A stretch of 64,000 nt of DNA from Geomonas limicola (GTDB taxonomy: Bacteria > Desulfobacterota > Desulfuromonadia > Geobacterales > Geobacteraceae), in NCBI RefSeq assembly GCF_014193675.1, contig NZ_BLXZ01000003.1:496001-560000 (forward strand), written 5' to 3'. The notes under the pieces were generated by a model that was not told the DNA's origin, did not search any database, and saw only the letters and a list, made by a program, of their open reading frames with translations. Shown one piece after another: positions 28,767-37,394 of this stretch (position 1 is the stretch's first letter; each line of letters begins with the position of its first letter). Made by a program: the position numbers and the translations under genes.

Positions 28767-29600
28767 TTAGTGTGGTTGTCTCAGCTCGAGGTAGCGCTTC
28801 AGTGCGTCCTGCCAGGGCTGCGGGGTGAAGCCGGTGTCGGCTGCCAGCTTGCCGCAGTCCAGCGTGGAGTAGAGCGGCCGGGTAGCCGGGCGCCCCAGCT
28901 GTTCGGTGGTCATCGGCGCCACCTCGACCTTGAGGCCGGCCAGCCGGAAGATCTCCAGGGCGAAGCCGTTCCAGGAGGTGAAGCCCGCGTTGGCGGCGTG
29001 GTAGGTGCCGCGGCAGTCCTTGTCGATGAGCGCCTTGATGGCCAGGGCGAGGTCGCGGGTCCAGGTGGGAGAGCCGACCTGGTCGTCCACCACGGTAAGT
29101 TCGCTGCGCTCGGTGGCCAGCTTCAGCATGGTCTCCACGAAGTTCTTGCCGGCGTGCCCGTAGAGCCACTGGGTGCGCACGATCAGGTGGTTCGGGTTGA
29201 AGCAGGTGTTCATCTCGCCGGCATATTTCGATTCCCCGTAGATGCTCAAGGGAGCCGGGGCGTCGTCCTCCTGGTACGGGGAGCCCTTCCTGCCGTCGAA
29301 GACGTAGTCGGTGCTGACCTGCACGAGCTTCGCGTCGATCTCCTTCGAGATCATCGCCAGGTGCGCCACCCCCTCGCCGTTTACCTGCATGGCGAGTTCC
29401 GTGTTGCCCTCGCAGCCGTCCACGTCGGTATAGGCGGCGGCGTTCACCACCACGCGGGGTTTCAGGGTCGTGAGCACCCGCTGCACGGAGACCAGGTCGG
29501 TGATGTCGATCTCGTCCAGGTCCACGCCGCGTGCCGCGCTCCCCAAAAGGGTCATCAGTTCCTGTCCGAGCATCCCCTTGTTGCCAACAACCAGTATCAT
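28767..29600 (-). CDS. rmlD: dTDP-4-dehydrorhamnose reductase
   Basis: RmlD makes dTDP-L-rhamnose, the last step of its pathway, with NADPH. The 277-residue product has the nucleotide motif [15 protein letters not shown], the segment [27 protein letters not shown], and the catalytic YGESKYAGE. It sits 20 bases upstream of the cupin gene, suggesting one transcript. rmlB is 356 bases further up; rmlA and rmlC are not in the window. Confidence 0.92.
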   Translation of the reverse strand: MILVVGNKGMLGQELMTLLGSAARGVDLDEIDITDLVSVQRVLTTLKPRVVVNAAAYTDVDGCEGNTELAMQVNGEGVAHLAMISKEIDAKLVQVSTDYVFDGRKGSPYQEDDAPAPLSIYGESKYAGEMNTCFNPNHLIVRTQWLYGHAGKNFVETMLKLATERSELTVVDDQVGSPTWTRDLALAIKALIDKDCRGTYHAANAGFTSWNGFALEIFRLAGLKVEVAPMTTEQLGRPATRPLYSTLDCGKLAADTGFTPQPWQDALKRYLELRQPH

Positions 29601-29956
29601 GTATCCCCCCGGGGCCGGCGGTGCCGGTCAAGGCCGTGCCGCACCCGAATAAATGTAACGTCTAATTTTCTTTTTGCCACAGAGTGGGGACCGGCTGCGC
29701 AACTGCCTGTCCACGTGGACCTTCCTCTCCCCTCAAACCAGCCTTCGGGATCCGTAACAACCGTATATCAGCTTGCCACGAAGCACGACAGGTACATCAC
29801 GGTCCCCCCCTTTGCGAAGGGGGGACAGGGGGATTTTATCCATGTTGCCACCGAATCCAGGTTTGCCGCGGCGGTCAAATCCCCCTAAATCCCCCTTCGC
29901 ACAGGGGGACTTACCGCGCGTGCCTGCCTACGGAAAGCGCTCTTTTGCTCTTGTTG
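29601..29956. repeat. Gene-free stretch with a CCCCCTTTGCGAAGGGGG repeat pair
   Basis: Bases 29802-29835 (CCCCCCTTTGCGAAGGGGGG followed by ACAGGGGGATTT) and 29877-29910 (AAATCCCCCTAAATCCCCC, then TTCGCACAGGGGGA) form an inverted pair around about 40 bases. A closely similar copy of the first half, with the shared flank CCACGAAGCAC, lies at 44806-44840. No gene is supported in the gap. Confidence 0.7.
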
Positions 29957-31024
29957 CTACCGGTTACCGTACTGGGCCTGGTAGTACTCGCGGTAGGCGC
30001 CGGAGGCGACCTCGGCGACCCATCCCTGGTTGGCCAGGTACCAGTCGATGGTCTCGGCGATGCCGCGCTCGAAGGTGTAGCTCGGTTCCCACCCCAGCTC
30101 GCGCTTGAGCTTCGCGGCGTCGATGGCGTAGCGCCGGTCGTGCCCCGGGCGGTCCTTCACGAATTTGATCAGCTGACGGCTCTCGCCGGGAAAGCGCCCC
30201 AGCCGCTCGTCCATCAGGTCGCAGACCAGCTTCACGATGTCGATGTTCTTCCACTCGTTGTTGCCGCCGATGTTGAAGACCTCACCCGGGGTGCCGTGCT
30301 TCAGTACCCGCTCGATGGCGGCGGAGTGGTCCTTGACGTGCAGCCAGTCGCGCACGTTGAGGCCGTCGCCGTAGACCGGCAGCGGCTGGCGCTGCAGGAT
30401 GTTGTGGATCATGAGCGGGATGAGCTTCTCCGGGAAGTGGTACGGCCCGTAGTTGTTGGAGCAGCGGGTATTGAGCGTCGCAAGCCGGAAGGTCTCGAAG
30501 TAGGCGCGCACCAACAGGTCGGCGCCGGCCTTCGATGCCGAGTAGGGGGAGTTGGGCGCCAGCGGGGTCTCCTCGGTGAAGTAGCCCACCGGACCGAGGC
30601 TCCCGTAGACCTCGTCCGTGGAGACCTGCAGGAAGCGGAAGTCCGGGAGCTTTTCGGCGTGCTTGCGGCTTGCCTCGAGGAGCGTCTGGGTCCCCAGGAC
30701 GTTGGTTCTCACGAAGATCTCGGGGCCCGTGATGGAGCGGTCCACGTGCGACTCGGCGGCGAAGTGCACCACCGCGTCGATGCGTTCTTCCTCGAGCAGG
30801 GTAGCGACCAGCGGAGCGTCGCAGATGTCCCCCCGTACGAACCGGTAGTCCGGGTTGTCCTGGACCGCGGTGAGGTTCTTCAGGTTTCCAGCGTAGGTGA
30901 GGATGTCGAGGTTCACCACCCGGCAGCCCGGGTTGCCGGCCAGGAAGTGGTGGATGAAGTTGGAACCGATGAACCCGGCCCCTCCGGTGACCAGCACCGA
31001 GGCGGGAGTAAAGGTAACAGACAT
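29957..31024 (-). CDS. rmlB: dTDP-glucose 4,6-dehydratase
   Basis: The 355-residue extended short-chain dehydrogenase has the NAD motif VTGGAGFIGSNFIHHFL, the segment FAAESHVDRSI, the catalytic VSTDEVYGSLG, and YSASKAGADLLV with the YxxxK pair. It converts dTDP-glucose to the 4-keto-6-deoxy sugar, the second step of rhamnose synthesis. GGAGG precedes the ATG at 31024. It lies downstream of lptD, consistent with envelope polysaccharide work. Confidence 0.95.
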   Translation of the reverse strand: MSVTFTPASVLVTGGAGFIGSNFIHHFLAGNPGCRVVNLDILTYAGNLKNLTAVQDNPDYRFVRGDICDAPLVATLLEEERIDAVVHFAAESHVDRSITGPEIFVRTNVLGTQTLLEASRKHAEKLPDFRFLQVSTDEVYGSLGPVGYFTEETPLAPNSPYSASKAGADLLVRAYFETFRLATLNTRCSNNYGPYHFPEKLIPLMIHNILQRQPLPVYGDGLNVRDWLHVKDHSAAIERVLKHGTPGEVFNIGGNNEWKNIDIVKLVCDLMDERLGRFPGESRQLIKFVKDRPGHDRRYAIDAAKLKRELGWEPSYTFERGIAETIDWYLANQGWVAEVASGAYREYYQAQYGNR

Positions 31025-31107
31025 GGAACCTCCGTAGTAGGAAAACCGCGGTGAGCCTATCTTTGATACACCGCGGAGCGCAGCACTGTCAACTTGTTAT
31101 CCCGGCG

Positions 31108-33150
31108 CTAAAAGGCCCGGATCGGCACCAGTCCGCCCACACCCGACAGGGTGAAATTGACGGTAAAGGCCTTGTTGTCGGGGCGGTTGGTATAGGTGCC
31201 GACGATCCCCCAGCACTGGCGCTTGTACTCGAGCGAGTAGCGCGACTCCAGGAAATCCCCCTTGTCGAAGGAGTAGCGACCGAGCACGCTCGCCGAAACC
31301 TGGCTGGTCAGCGGGAGCGTGAAGCGCCCCTCCAGGTAGCTCAGCTCGCTGCGCGAGTAGCGGTAGCCGAAGGCCGCCAGCCTGGGGTTGCTCCCCTCCC
31401 CGTCCCGCAGCTCAACAGCGAGGTTAGCAGTGGAGATATCGTTGTCAACGGCATTGTAGCGGCCGTCACCCGAGACGGTAAGCTGGCGGGTCGGCAGGTA
31501 CTTCCCCTCGATCATCAGGTCGTTCAGGCGGTGTCCCAGGTCGGCCTGGTCCAGGTTGAGCAGGTTCAAACGCTGCCCGGTGAACCAGTACCCCTGGGAG
31601 AGTTTCAGGTAGAGGATATCGCGGTACTCGCTCCCCCCCCCTTCCTTCACGGTCTTCTCGGTCAGAAGGTTACTCACCGACCAGACGAGCGAGCTGTGTC
31701 CGGGGATCTGGTCCAGCCGGTCGAAGGGGGTGAAGCCCAGGCCGTGCGGCTCCTGGAGGTAGCTGTACTCGAGCCCCGGGATCACCAGGTGCCGGTAACG
31801 CCCGTCGTAGACCCGTGCCAGGGGGAGCGAGAGCGTGGAGCCCGCCTCGGCCTGGCCCGCCTGCTGCAGCGCGCCCGGGGCATCGGCGCCGTAGAGGTTG
31901 TAGAACTGCTGCCGGTAGCCACCATACACGGAGAGGTCGAAAAGCTGCGCCGGCTTCTGGTAGAGCGTGAGCCGCGGCGACAGGGTAAGCCGCTGCCCGG
32001 TGATCCCCTCGATGCGCTGGAAGTTGATCAGGCTGGAATCCATGGCGAAGTAGAGCGGGCCGGCAAGCCGGTTCCCCGCAGCGGTGAAGTTTAGCGCCGG
32101 GAGATTCTGCAGCGTCGCGTTGTTGTTGGCGGAGACCAGGTCCTCGACGTAGCGGAACTCGCCGCTTAAGGCGTAGCGCTCCCAGCGCTTGTCGAAGGAG
32201 ATGTTGGACTGCAGGAGCTGGCGGTTGTAGTCGCCGGTATCCTCGCTGAAATCGCGGTAGTAGGAGCGGTCGGTGATCAGGTGGATGTCCGAGACGAGGG
32301 TGATGCTCGGGGTGAGCAGCTCCAGGTGGCGCTGGTTCAACTCGCCGCGGAAACGCTCGGCGTCGGTGTCGTAGAGGCCGAACCCCTGCAGGGATCCCTC
32401 GCTGCCGCCGCGACGCAGGTAGCGGTAATCCCACCCGACCCCGACGCCGCGCGAGCTCTCGACGTCGAAGTCGAAGGTCACTTCCTGGCTCGGAGTAGGC
32501 GCCCAGTAGTAGGGCTGGACGTAGTAGAACCCCTTCTTGGTGGAGTGGCCGATGCGCGGGATCAGGAGGCCGGACTGGCGTTCCTTGTTGACCGGGAAGA
32601 GCAGGTAGGGGGTGTAGAGCACCGGGACCTTGCCGACGTAGAAGACCGCGTCGCGGGCGGTTGCGAAGTCGTCCAGGGTGACCTTCAGGTCGCGGGCCTC
32701 GAAGTGCCAGCTGGGGAGGTCGCCGTCGCAGGTGGTGAAACTGCCGCGCTCGACGCGGTAGTCCTCCTCGCCGGTCTTCTGCACGCGCTCACCGCGCATC
32801 CGGAAGTTGGAGCTCTTCACGAAGAGTTCGCCGTTTAAGAGCTCCCCGGTCTCTGTCTTCAGGTTGAGCGAGATCCGGTCCCCCTTCAGGGTATCGGAGG
32901 CCTTCTGCAGAAAGATATTCCCCTCGGCCAGGGCATCGCCGGTCAGCCGGTGGTAGATGACGCTGTCGGCCAGGAGCGAAACGCCGGCGCGCTCCATGCG
33001 CACCCGCCCCGACGCCTGGTAGCTGTCGGTGGGGACATCGATCTTCAGGGTGTCCGCCTCGAGGCTCACCCCGGTGTCCAAGGCCGCCTGCGCCAGTTGG
33101 GGGGCGGCCACCAGGTATGCGAGAAGCCCGAGGGCTCGTGCAGCTTTCAA
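31108..33150 (-). CDS. lptD: LPS-assembly protein LptD
   Basis: LptD is the outer-membrane barrel that, with LptE, inserts lipopolysaccharide into the outer leaflet. From a TTG at 33150, with GGAG five bases upstream, the product has 680 residues: a signal peptide (KAARALGLLAYLVAAPQLAQA), an N-terminal OstA/LptA-like jellyroll (for example YQASGRVRMERAGVSLLADS), and a long beta-rich C-terminal barrel. The segment VNKERQSGLLIPRIGHSTKK is a typical LptD barrel-entry region. Another TTG at 33213 keeps the frame open but lacks a good site. Confidence 0.9.
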   Translation of the reverse strand: MKAARALGLLAYLVAAPQLAQAALDTGVSLEADTLKIDVPTDSYQASGRVRMERAGVSLLADSVIYHRLTGDALAEGNIFLQKASDTLKGDRISLNLKTETGELLNGELFVKSSNFRMRGERVQKTGEEDYRVERGSFTTCDGDLPSWHFEARDLKVTLDDFATARDAVFYVGKVPVLYTPYLLFPVNKERQSGLLIPRIGHSTKKGFYYVQPYYWAPTPSQEVTFDFDVESSRGVGVGWDYRYLRRGGSEGSLQGFGLYDTDAERFRGELNQRHLELLTPSITLVSDIHLITDRSYYRDFSEDTGDYNRQLLQSNISFDKRWERYALSGEFRYVEDLVSANNNATLQNLPALNFTAAGNRLAGPLYFAMDSSLINFQRIEGITGQRLTLSPRLTLYQKPAQLFDLSVYGGYRQQFYNLYGADAPGALQQAGQAEAGSTLSLPLARVYDGRYRHLVIPGLEYSYLQEPHGLGFTPFDRLDQIPGHSSLVWSVSNLLTEKTVKEGGGSEYRDILYLKLSQGYWFTGQRLNLLNLDQADLGHRLNDLMIEGKYLPTRQLTVSGDGRYNAVDNDISTANLAVELRDGEGSNPRLAAFGYRYSRSELSYLEGRFTLPLTSQVSASVLGRYSFDKGDFLESRYSLEYKRQCWGIVGTYTNRPDNKAFTVNFTLSGVGGLVPIRAF

Positions 33151-33268
33151 AGATGCTCCGTGGGACGCGTAAATAATTACCTGCAGCAGCCACCGGCAGA
33201 ACCGGCAGACCAAAGAGTATCAGCAAAACAACCGGCACTCAAAAAAAGTCGCGGCCAGGAAGCGAGGT

Positions 33269-34543
33269 TCAGCCCCTGAACAGCTGGAAGTCCCGGGAGA
33301 GCAGGATGCCGCGCGCCTCCCCGACGGTGAAGAGCGAGCCGCAGACCAGGACCAGGTCCTCGGGCCCGGCGGCTCCCCGTGCCAGCTCGATGCCGCGCCG
33401 GACCGAGCCGGCCGACTCGACCGGTACCCCGAACGTGGCGCAGCAGGCGGCCAGCGCCTCGGCGGAAAGCGCCCGTTCCAGGTCGGGAGCCACGGTGAAG
33501 ACCCGCTCCGCGAGCGGCACCAGGGGTCCCAGGATCCCCGAGAGTTCCTTGTCCCCCATCACCCCGATGACCAGGAAGAGCCGTTCATGCGCGATCCCCG
33601 CCAGCGCCTCGGCGAGGGCGCGGGCACCCGCCGGGTTGTGCGCGCCGTCCAGGATGAGCCGCGGCGGACCGGCGAAGAGCTCCAGGCGCCCCGGCCAGCG
33701 AGCCTCGCCCACCGCAGCGGGATAGAGCTCCGGCGCGACCGGGAAACCGGCCTGCGCCAAAACCTCGACCGCGGCGAGCGCGCAGGCGATGTTCCCCTGC
33801 TGGTAGGCGCCGAAGAGCCCGGGACGCAGGCCGTCCAGGTTCGTCCCGAGGCCGCGGTAGCTCAGGGTCTCCCCCTGCCACGAGGCGTCGAACTGTTCGC
33901 CCAGCCGGTAGAGCGGGGCACCCAGGAGGGTCGCCTGTGCCTCGATCACCCGCGCCGCCTCGGGCGGCTGCTGCGCGCAGACGATGGGGCGCCCCGGCTT
34001 GCAGATCCCCACCTTTTCCCGGGCGATCTCGGCGCAGGTCGGCCCGAGGTAATCGGTGTGGTCCAGGGAGATCGGGGTGACGATGGTCAGGAGGCCGTCG
34101 AAGGCGTTGGTGGCGTCGAGCCGCCCCCCCATCCCCGCCTCGAATACCGCGAGTTCCACGCCGGCCTCGGCAAAGTGCAGGGCCGCCAGCGCGGTCACGA
34201 TCTCGAAGAAGGTGGTTTCCGGAGGGGCCGCCGCCAGCACCCGTTCGGCAAGGCTCACCACGTCCTCCTCGGCGATCTCCACGCCATCGACCCGGATACG
34301 CTCGGTGAAGGAGATGAGATGGGGGGAGGTGAAGAGCCCGGCACGGTACCCTCCCGCGCTCACGAGGGTGCTCAGTTGGGATGCGGTGGAACCCTTGCCG
34401 TTGGTCCCCACCACGTGGAGCGCCGCGAAGGCGTGCTGCGGGTTGCCCAGAGCCTCAAGCAGGAGTGAGATGCGTTCCAACCCCGGTTTGATGCCGAAGC
34501 GGCCCAGGGCGAAGATGTGCGTGAGGGTTTCTGCGTAGGTCAT
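33269..34543 (-). CDS. folC: Folylpolyglutamate/dihydrofolate synthase
   Basis: The 424-residue Mur-ligase-family enzyme adds glutamate to folates. It has the ATP loop HVVGTNGKGSTASQL, SFTERIRVDG, VFEAGMGGRLDATNAF, ITPISLDHTDYLG, and the C-terminal LILDGAHNPAGARAL. It may also act as dihydrofolate synthase, as in other bacteria with one folC. The accD-folC-trpA neighbourhood is seen in many proteobacteria; here a LysE-type gene lies between accD and folC. Confidence 0.95.
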   Translation of the reverse strand: MTYAETLTHIFALGRFGIKPGLERISLLLEALGNPQHAFAALHVVGTNGKGSTASQLSTLVSAGGYRAGLFTSPHLISFTERIRVDGVEIAEEDVVSLAERVLAAAPPETTFFEIVTALAALHFAEAGVELAVFEAGMGGRLDATNAFDGLLTIVTPISLDHTDYLGPTCAEIAREKVGICKPGRPIVCAQQPPEAARVIEAQATLLGAPLYRLGEQFDASWQGETLSYRGLGTNLDGLRPGLFGAYQQGNIACALAAVEVLAQAGFPVAPELYPAAVGEARWPGRLELFAGPPRLILDGAHNPAGARALAEALAGIAHERLFLVIGVMGDKELSGILGPLVPLAERVFTVAPDLERALSAEALAACCATFGVPVESAGSVRRGIELARGAAGPEDLVLVCGSLFTVGEARGILLSRDFQLFRG

Positions 34544-34623
34544 GACTGGCCGGGATTATAGGGAAAGCGCAGGCAAAAGTCCACCGATTACCCAGCTGCG
34601 TCGCGTCGACGCCCGTTACGAGT

Positions 34624-34733
34624 CCCCCCTCCCTCGACGGGAGGGGGCTAGGGGGTGGGTGAAGCTGCCAGCTGCGCTGAGGTGCCCCTTTCCCCCTCCC
34701 CCTGACCCTCTCCCGCAAGGGGAGAGGGGACCC
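34624..34733. repeat. Dispersed nested-hairpin element (second full copy)
   Basis: This 110-base element between the LysE-type gene and folC closely matches 2337-2451. It has two G/C-run hairpins (CCCTCC.../GGGAGGG and CTCTCCCGCAAGGGGAGAG) joined by a shared core with GGGTGAAGCTGCCAGC. Confidence 0.75.
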
Positions 34734-34751
34734 ACCGCAAAACCTACTCCC

Positions 34752-35381
34752 CTACCAGTGCTCCGGCCAGGCGAGCTTCAGCCCCAGCCCCATGAGGACG
34801 CACCCCGCCAGCTGCCCCACCCGTGCGCCTCCCCTGGCGCTGCGGTTCAAAAAGCGGCCGATCTCCCCGGCGCACAGGGCCACCACGCCGAACCCGAACA
34901 GGGTGAGGACGACGAAGCTGGTGCCCAGGATGAGCATCTGCAGCGCCGCCTGTCCACGGTTGAAGTCGATGAACTGCGGGAAGAAGGCCAGGAAGAAGAG
35001 CGCCACCTTGGGGTTCATGATGTTGGCGAGGATGCTCTGCCTGAAGATGATCCGGCAGGCGAGGCTCCCGGCGCTCCCCTCGGGGACGAAGGCGGCACCG
35101 GAGCGCACAAGCTTGATGCCGATGTAGAAGAGGTAGGCCGCGCCGGCGTATCTCACGCAGGCAAAGGCGGTAGCCGAGGATTTGATGAGGGCGGAGAGCC
35201 CCACCACGGCAAAGAAGGTGTGGGCGAAGTTACCCAGGGCGAACCCCGCCGCCGCGGCAAGCGCCGCACGTCGCCCCTGCGCGATGCCGCGGGTCATCAC
35301 GTAGATGATGTCCGGGCCGGGGGTGAAGATGAGCAGCAGGGATGCCGCCGAAAATAGAGCGAGCTGGCTTAGGGAGACCAT
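34752..35381 (-). CDS. LysE/RhtB family amino-acid exporter
   Basis: The 209-residue inner-membrane protein has about six hydrophobic segments and the family N-terminus LIFTPGPDIIYVMTRGIAQG followed by ALAAAAGFALGNFAHTFFAV. The central NPKVALFFLAFFPQF motif is also characteristic. LysE/RhtB proteins export amino acids such as threonine, homoserine or lysine; the substrate is not clear here. AGGAGG precedes the ATG at 35381. Confidence 0.9.
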   Translation of the reverse strand: MVSLSQLALFSAASLLLIFTPGPDIIYVMTRGIAQGRRAALAAAAGFALGNFAHTFFAVVGLSALIKSSATAFACVRYAGAAYLFYIGIKLVRSGAAFVPEGSAGSLACRIIFRQSILANIMNPKVALFFLAFFPQFIDFNRGQAALQMLILGTSFVVLTLFGFGVVALCAGEIGRFLNRSARGGARVGQLAGCVLMGLGLKLAWPEHW

Positions 35382-35395
35382 GACGAACCCTCCTG

Positions 35396-35438
35396 AAAAG
35401 AAAAGGCGCCCTCCAGCCGTGCTGCTGGACGGGCGCCT
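35396..35438 (-). terminator. Rho-independent terminator after accD
   Basis: AGGCGCCC...TCCAGC and GCTGGA...GGGCGCCT form a 14-bp stem with one bulge. On the minus strand it is followed by TTTTCTTTTC, about 40 bases past the accD stop. Confidence 0.85.
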
Positions 35439-35475
35439 GGTGGCTTTCCGTTTACTGTCGTTACATCCTTGGATG

Positions 35476-36324
35476 CTAGTTGCGGTAGAGCATCTTCAGG
35501 ATGCTGGAGAGCTGCGCCTTCATCTTGCTGCGCTCCACGATGACGTCCACCATGCCGTGATCCAGGAGGTACTCGGCGCGCTGGAACCCCTCGGGGAGTT
35601 TCTGGCGGATGGTCTGCTCGATGACGCGCGGACCGGCAAAGCCGATGAGCGCCTTGGGCTCGGACATGTTGATGTCACCCAGCATCGCGAAGCTCGCGGT
35701 GACGCCGCCGGTAGTCGGGTCGGTAAGGATCGAGACGAAGGGAAGCCCCTCCTCGGCAAGCTTGGCAAGCGCCGCGGAGGTCTTGGCCATCTGCATGAGC
35801 GACAGGATGCTCTCCTGCATGCGCGCGCCGCCCGAGGCGGAGACGATGATCACCGGGGTGCGCTTCTCGAGCGCCCGCTCGATGGAACGGGTGATCTTCT
35901 CGCCGACCACGCTCCCCATGGAGCCCCCCATGAAGGAGAAGTCGAAGACGCTGATCTCGACGGGAGTCCCGTCGATCTGGCCGGAGCCGCAGATTATGGC
36001 GTCCTTGGAGCCCCCCTTGGCGACCGCGGCGTCGATGCGGCTTTGGTAGCTCTTGGTGTCCTTGAAGTCGAGGCAATCCACCGAAACCAGCCCGGCGTCG
36101 AACTCGGTGAAGGTCCCGGCGTCCAGGAGGAGCTCGATGCGCTTTCTCGCCGAGATCCGGTAGTGGTGGTTGCACTTGGGGCAGACGTTGAGGTTGCTCT
36201 CGATGTCCTTGGTGAGGATGGTCTCGTTGCAGCTCACGCACTTCGACCAGAGCCCTTCCGGCACCTTTACCTTGGGGTTGGCCCCCTTCCCGATCGGCGG
36301 ATTGTCCCTCTTAAACCAAGCCAT
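35476..36324 (-). CDS. accD: Acetyl-CoA carboxylase carboxyltransferase subunit beta
   Basis: With AccA this subunit transfers carboxybiotin's carboxyl to acetyl-CoA, making malonyl-CoA for fatty acid synthesis. The 282-residue product has the zinc ribbon [12 protein letters not shown] ... [10 protein letters not shown], and the carboxyltransferase core [11 protein letters not shown] and [14 protein letters not shown]. accA is not in the window. A strong terminator follows, so accD ends its transcript; trpA lies 142 bases upstream. Confidence 0.96.
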   Translation of the reverse strand: MAWFKRDNPPIGKGANPKVKVPEGLWSKCVSCNETILTKDIESNLNVCPKCNHHYRISARKRIELLLDAGTFTEFDAGLVSVDCLDFKDTKSYQSRIDAAVAKGGSKDAIICGSGQIDGTPVEISVFDFSFMGGSMGSVVGEKITRSIERALEKRTPVIIVSASGGARMQESILSLMQMAKTSAALAKLAEEGLPFVSILTDPTTGGVTASFAMLGDINMSEPKALIGFAGPRVIEQTIRQKLPEGFQRAEYLLDHGMVDVIVERSKMKAQLSSILKMLYRN

Positions 36325-36466
36325 AGCATACCTCGTCAGGGGGCCCTCCCCCCGTATAGTTCGTTAGTGTAAACTGCGGCAGATACTTAACAGATCACCA
36401 CAGCGATGTCAATCAAAACGGTAGGCAACCCAACGTAAAGTCACGGGATTACAGCGAGCTACCCGA

Positions 36467-37264
36467 TCAGGCCCCGAGCACCCCTTTTTTGAGGGAGGCG
36501 ACGAAACCGGAGAGTTCGCTCAAAAGCTGCGCCCCCTGGAAGCGCTCGAAGTACTTCACCAGCGCGCTCCCCACCACGACCCCGTCCGCCACGCTCGCCA
36601 CCTGGGCCGCCTGCTCGGGGGTGGAGATGCCGAAGCCGACCACCATGGGGAGCTCGAGTTCGCTGCGCACGCTCGCCACCCGCTCCGCAAGGCTGTCGGC
36701 CACCTGGCTGCGGGCACCGGTCACGCCGGCCACCGAGACGTAGTAGATGAAGCCGCGCCCCAGTCGCGAGACGGTTTCCACGCGCGAGGGGTCCGAGGTC
36801 GGGGTCAAGAGGAAGATGACGTCGAGCCCGCATTGATCGGTCGCCACCTGCAGTTCGGCAGCCTCCTCGGGGGGGAGGTCCACCACCAGGAGGCCGTCCA
36901 CGCCGGCCTTGGCCGCGTCGGCCGCGAAGCGCTCGGCGCCGTAGGCGAAGATCGGGTTGAAGTACCCCATGAGCACGATGGGGATCTGGGTGCGGGTCCT
37001 CAGGCGCGCCACCATCTCGAGGATGGCCGGGAGCGTGGTCCCCGCGGCGAGCGCGCGCTCCGAGGAGAGCTGGATGGTCGGGCCGTCCGCCATCGGGTCC
37101 GAGAACGGGACGCCTAACTCGATCAGGTCGCAGCCGGCGCGCTCCAGCTCCAGCACCACCTCTTCCGTGGTGGCGAGGTCCGGGTCACCGGCGGTGACGA
37201 AGGTGACCAGCGCCTTCTCGCCGCGCCCTTTAAGTTCGGCAAACTTTGTCTCGATCCTGCTCAT
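36467..37264 (-). CDS. trpA: Tryptophan synthase alpha subunit
   Basis: TrpA cleaves indole-3-glycerol phosphate and passes indole to TrpB. The 265-residue TIM barrel has its two catalytic acids exactly in place: E49 and D60 in [19 protein letters not shown]. The phosphate-binding [12 protein letters not shown] and GVVVGSALV follow. AAAGGAG precedes the ATG at 37264. Its partner trpB is 23 kb away rather than adjacent, so the two are transcribed separately. Confidence 0.96.
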   Translation of the reverse strand: MSRIETKFAELKGRGEKALVTFVTAGDPDLATTEEVVLELERAGCDLIELGVPFSDPMADGPTIQLSSERALAAGTTLPAILEMVARLRTRTQIPIVLMGYFNPIFAYGAERFAADAAKAGVDGLLVVDLPPEEAAELQVATDQCGLDVIFLLTPTSDPSRVETVSRLGRGFIYYVSVAGVTGARSQVADSLAERVASVRSELELPMVVGFGISTPEQAAQVASVADGVVVGSALVKYFERFQGAQLLSELSGFVASLKKGVLGA

Positions 37265-37329
37265 GGTTCCACTCCTTTAACGCCGGCTCATGCTGCTGCG
37301 AAGTGACGATTAGTAGCACAGCCGGCCGA

Positions 37330-37363
37330 TAAAAACAACAAGGGGCGAACATCATTCGCCCCC
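37330..37363 (-). terminator. Rho-independent terminator after the chemoreceptor gene
   Basis: GGGGCGAA (37342-37349) and TTCGCCCC (37355-37362) form an 8-bp stem. On the minus strand TTGTTGTTTTTA follows, 32 bases past the stop. Confidence 0.82.
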
Positions 37364-37394
37364 GCTGGTTCCTGCAGATTGGCGGAAGCCGCCC

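Noticed and set aside
28381..29631. 416-codon minus-strand frame across rmlD and the cupin
   Set aside because: Only the last 121 codons carry family motifs; the rest overlaps rmlD in a wrong frame.
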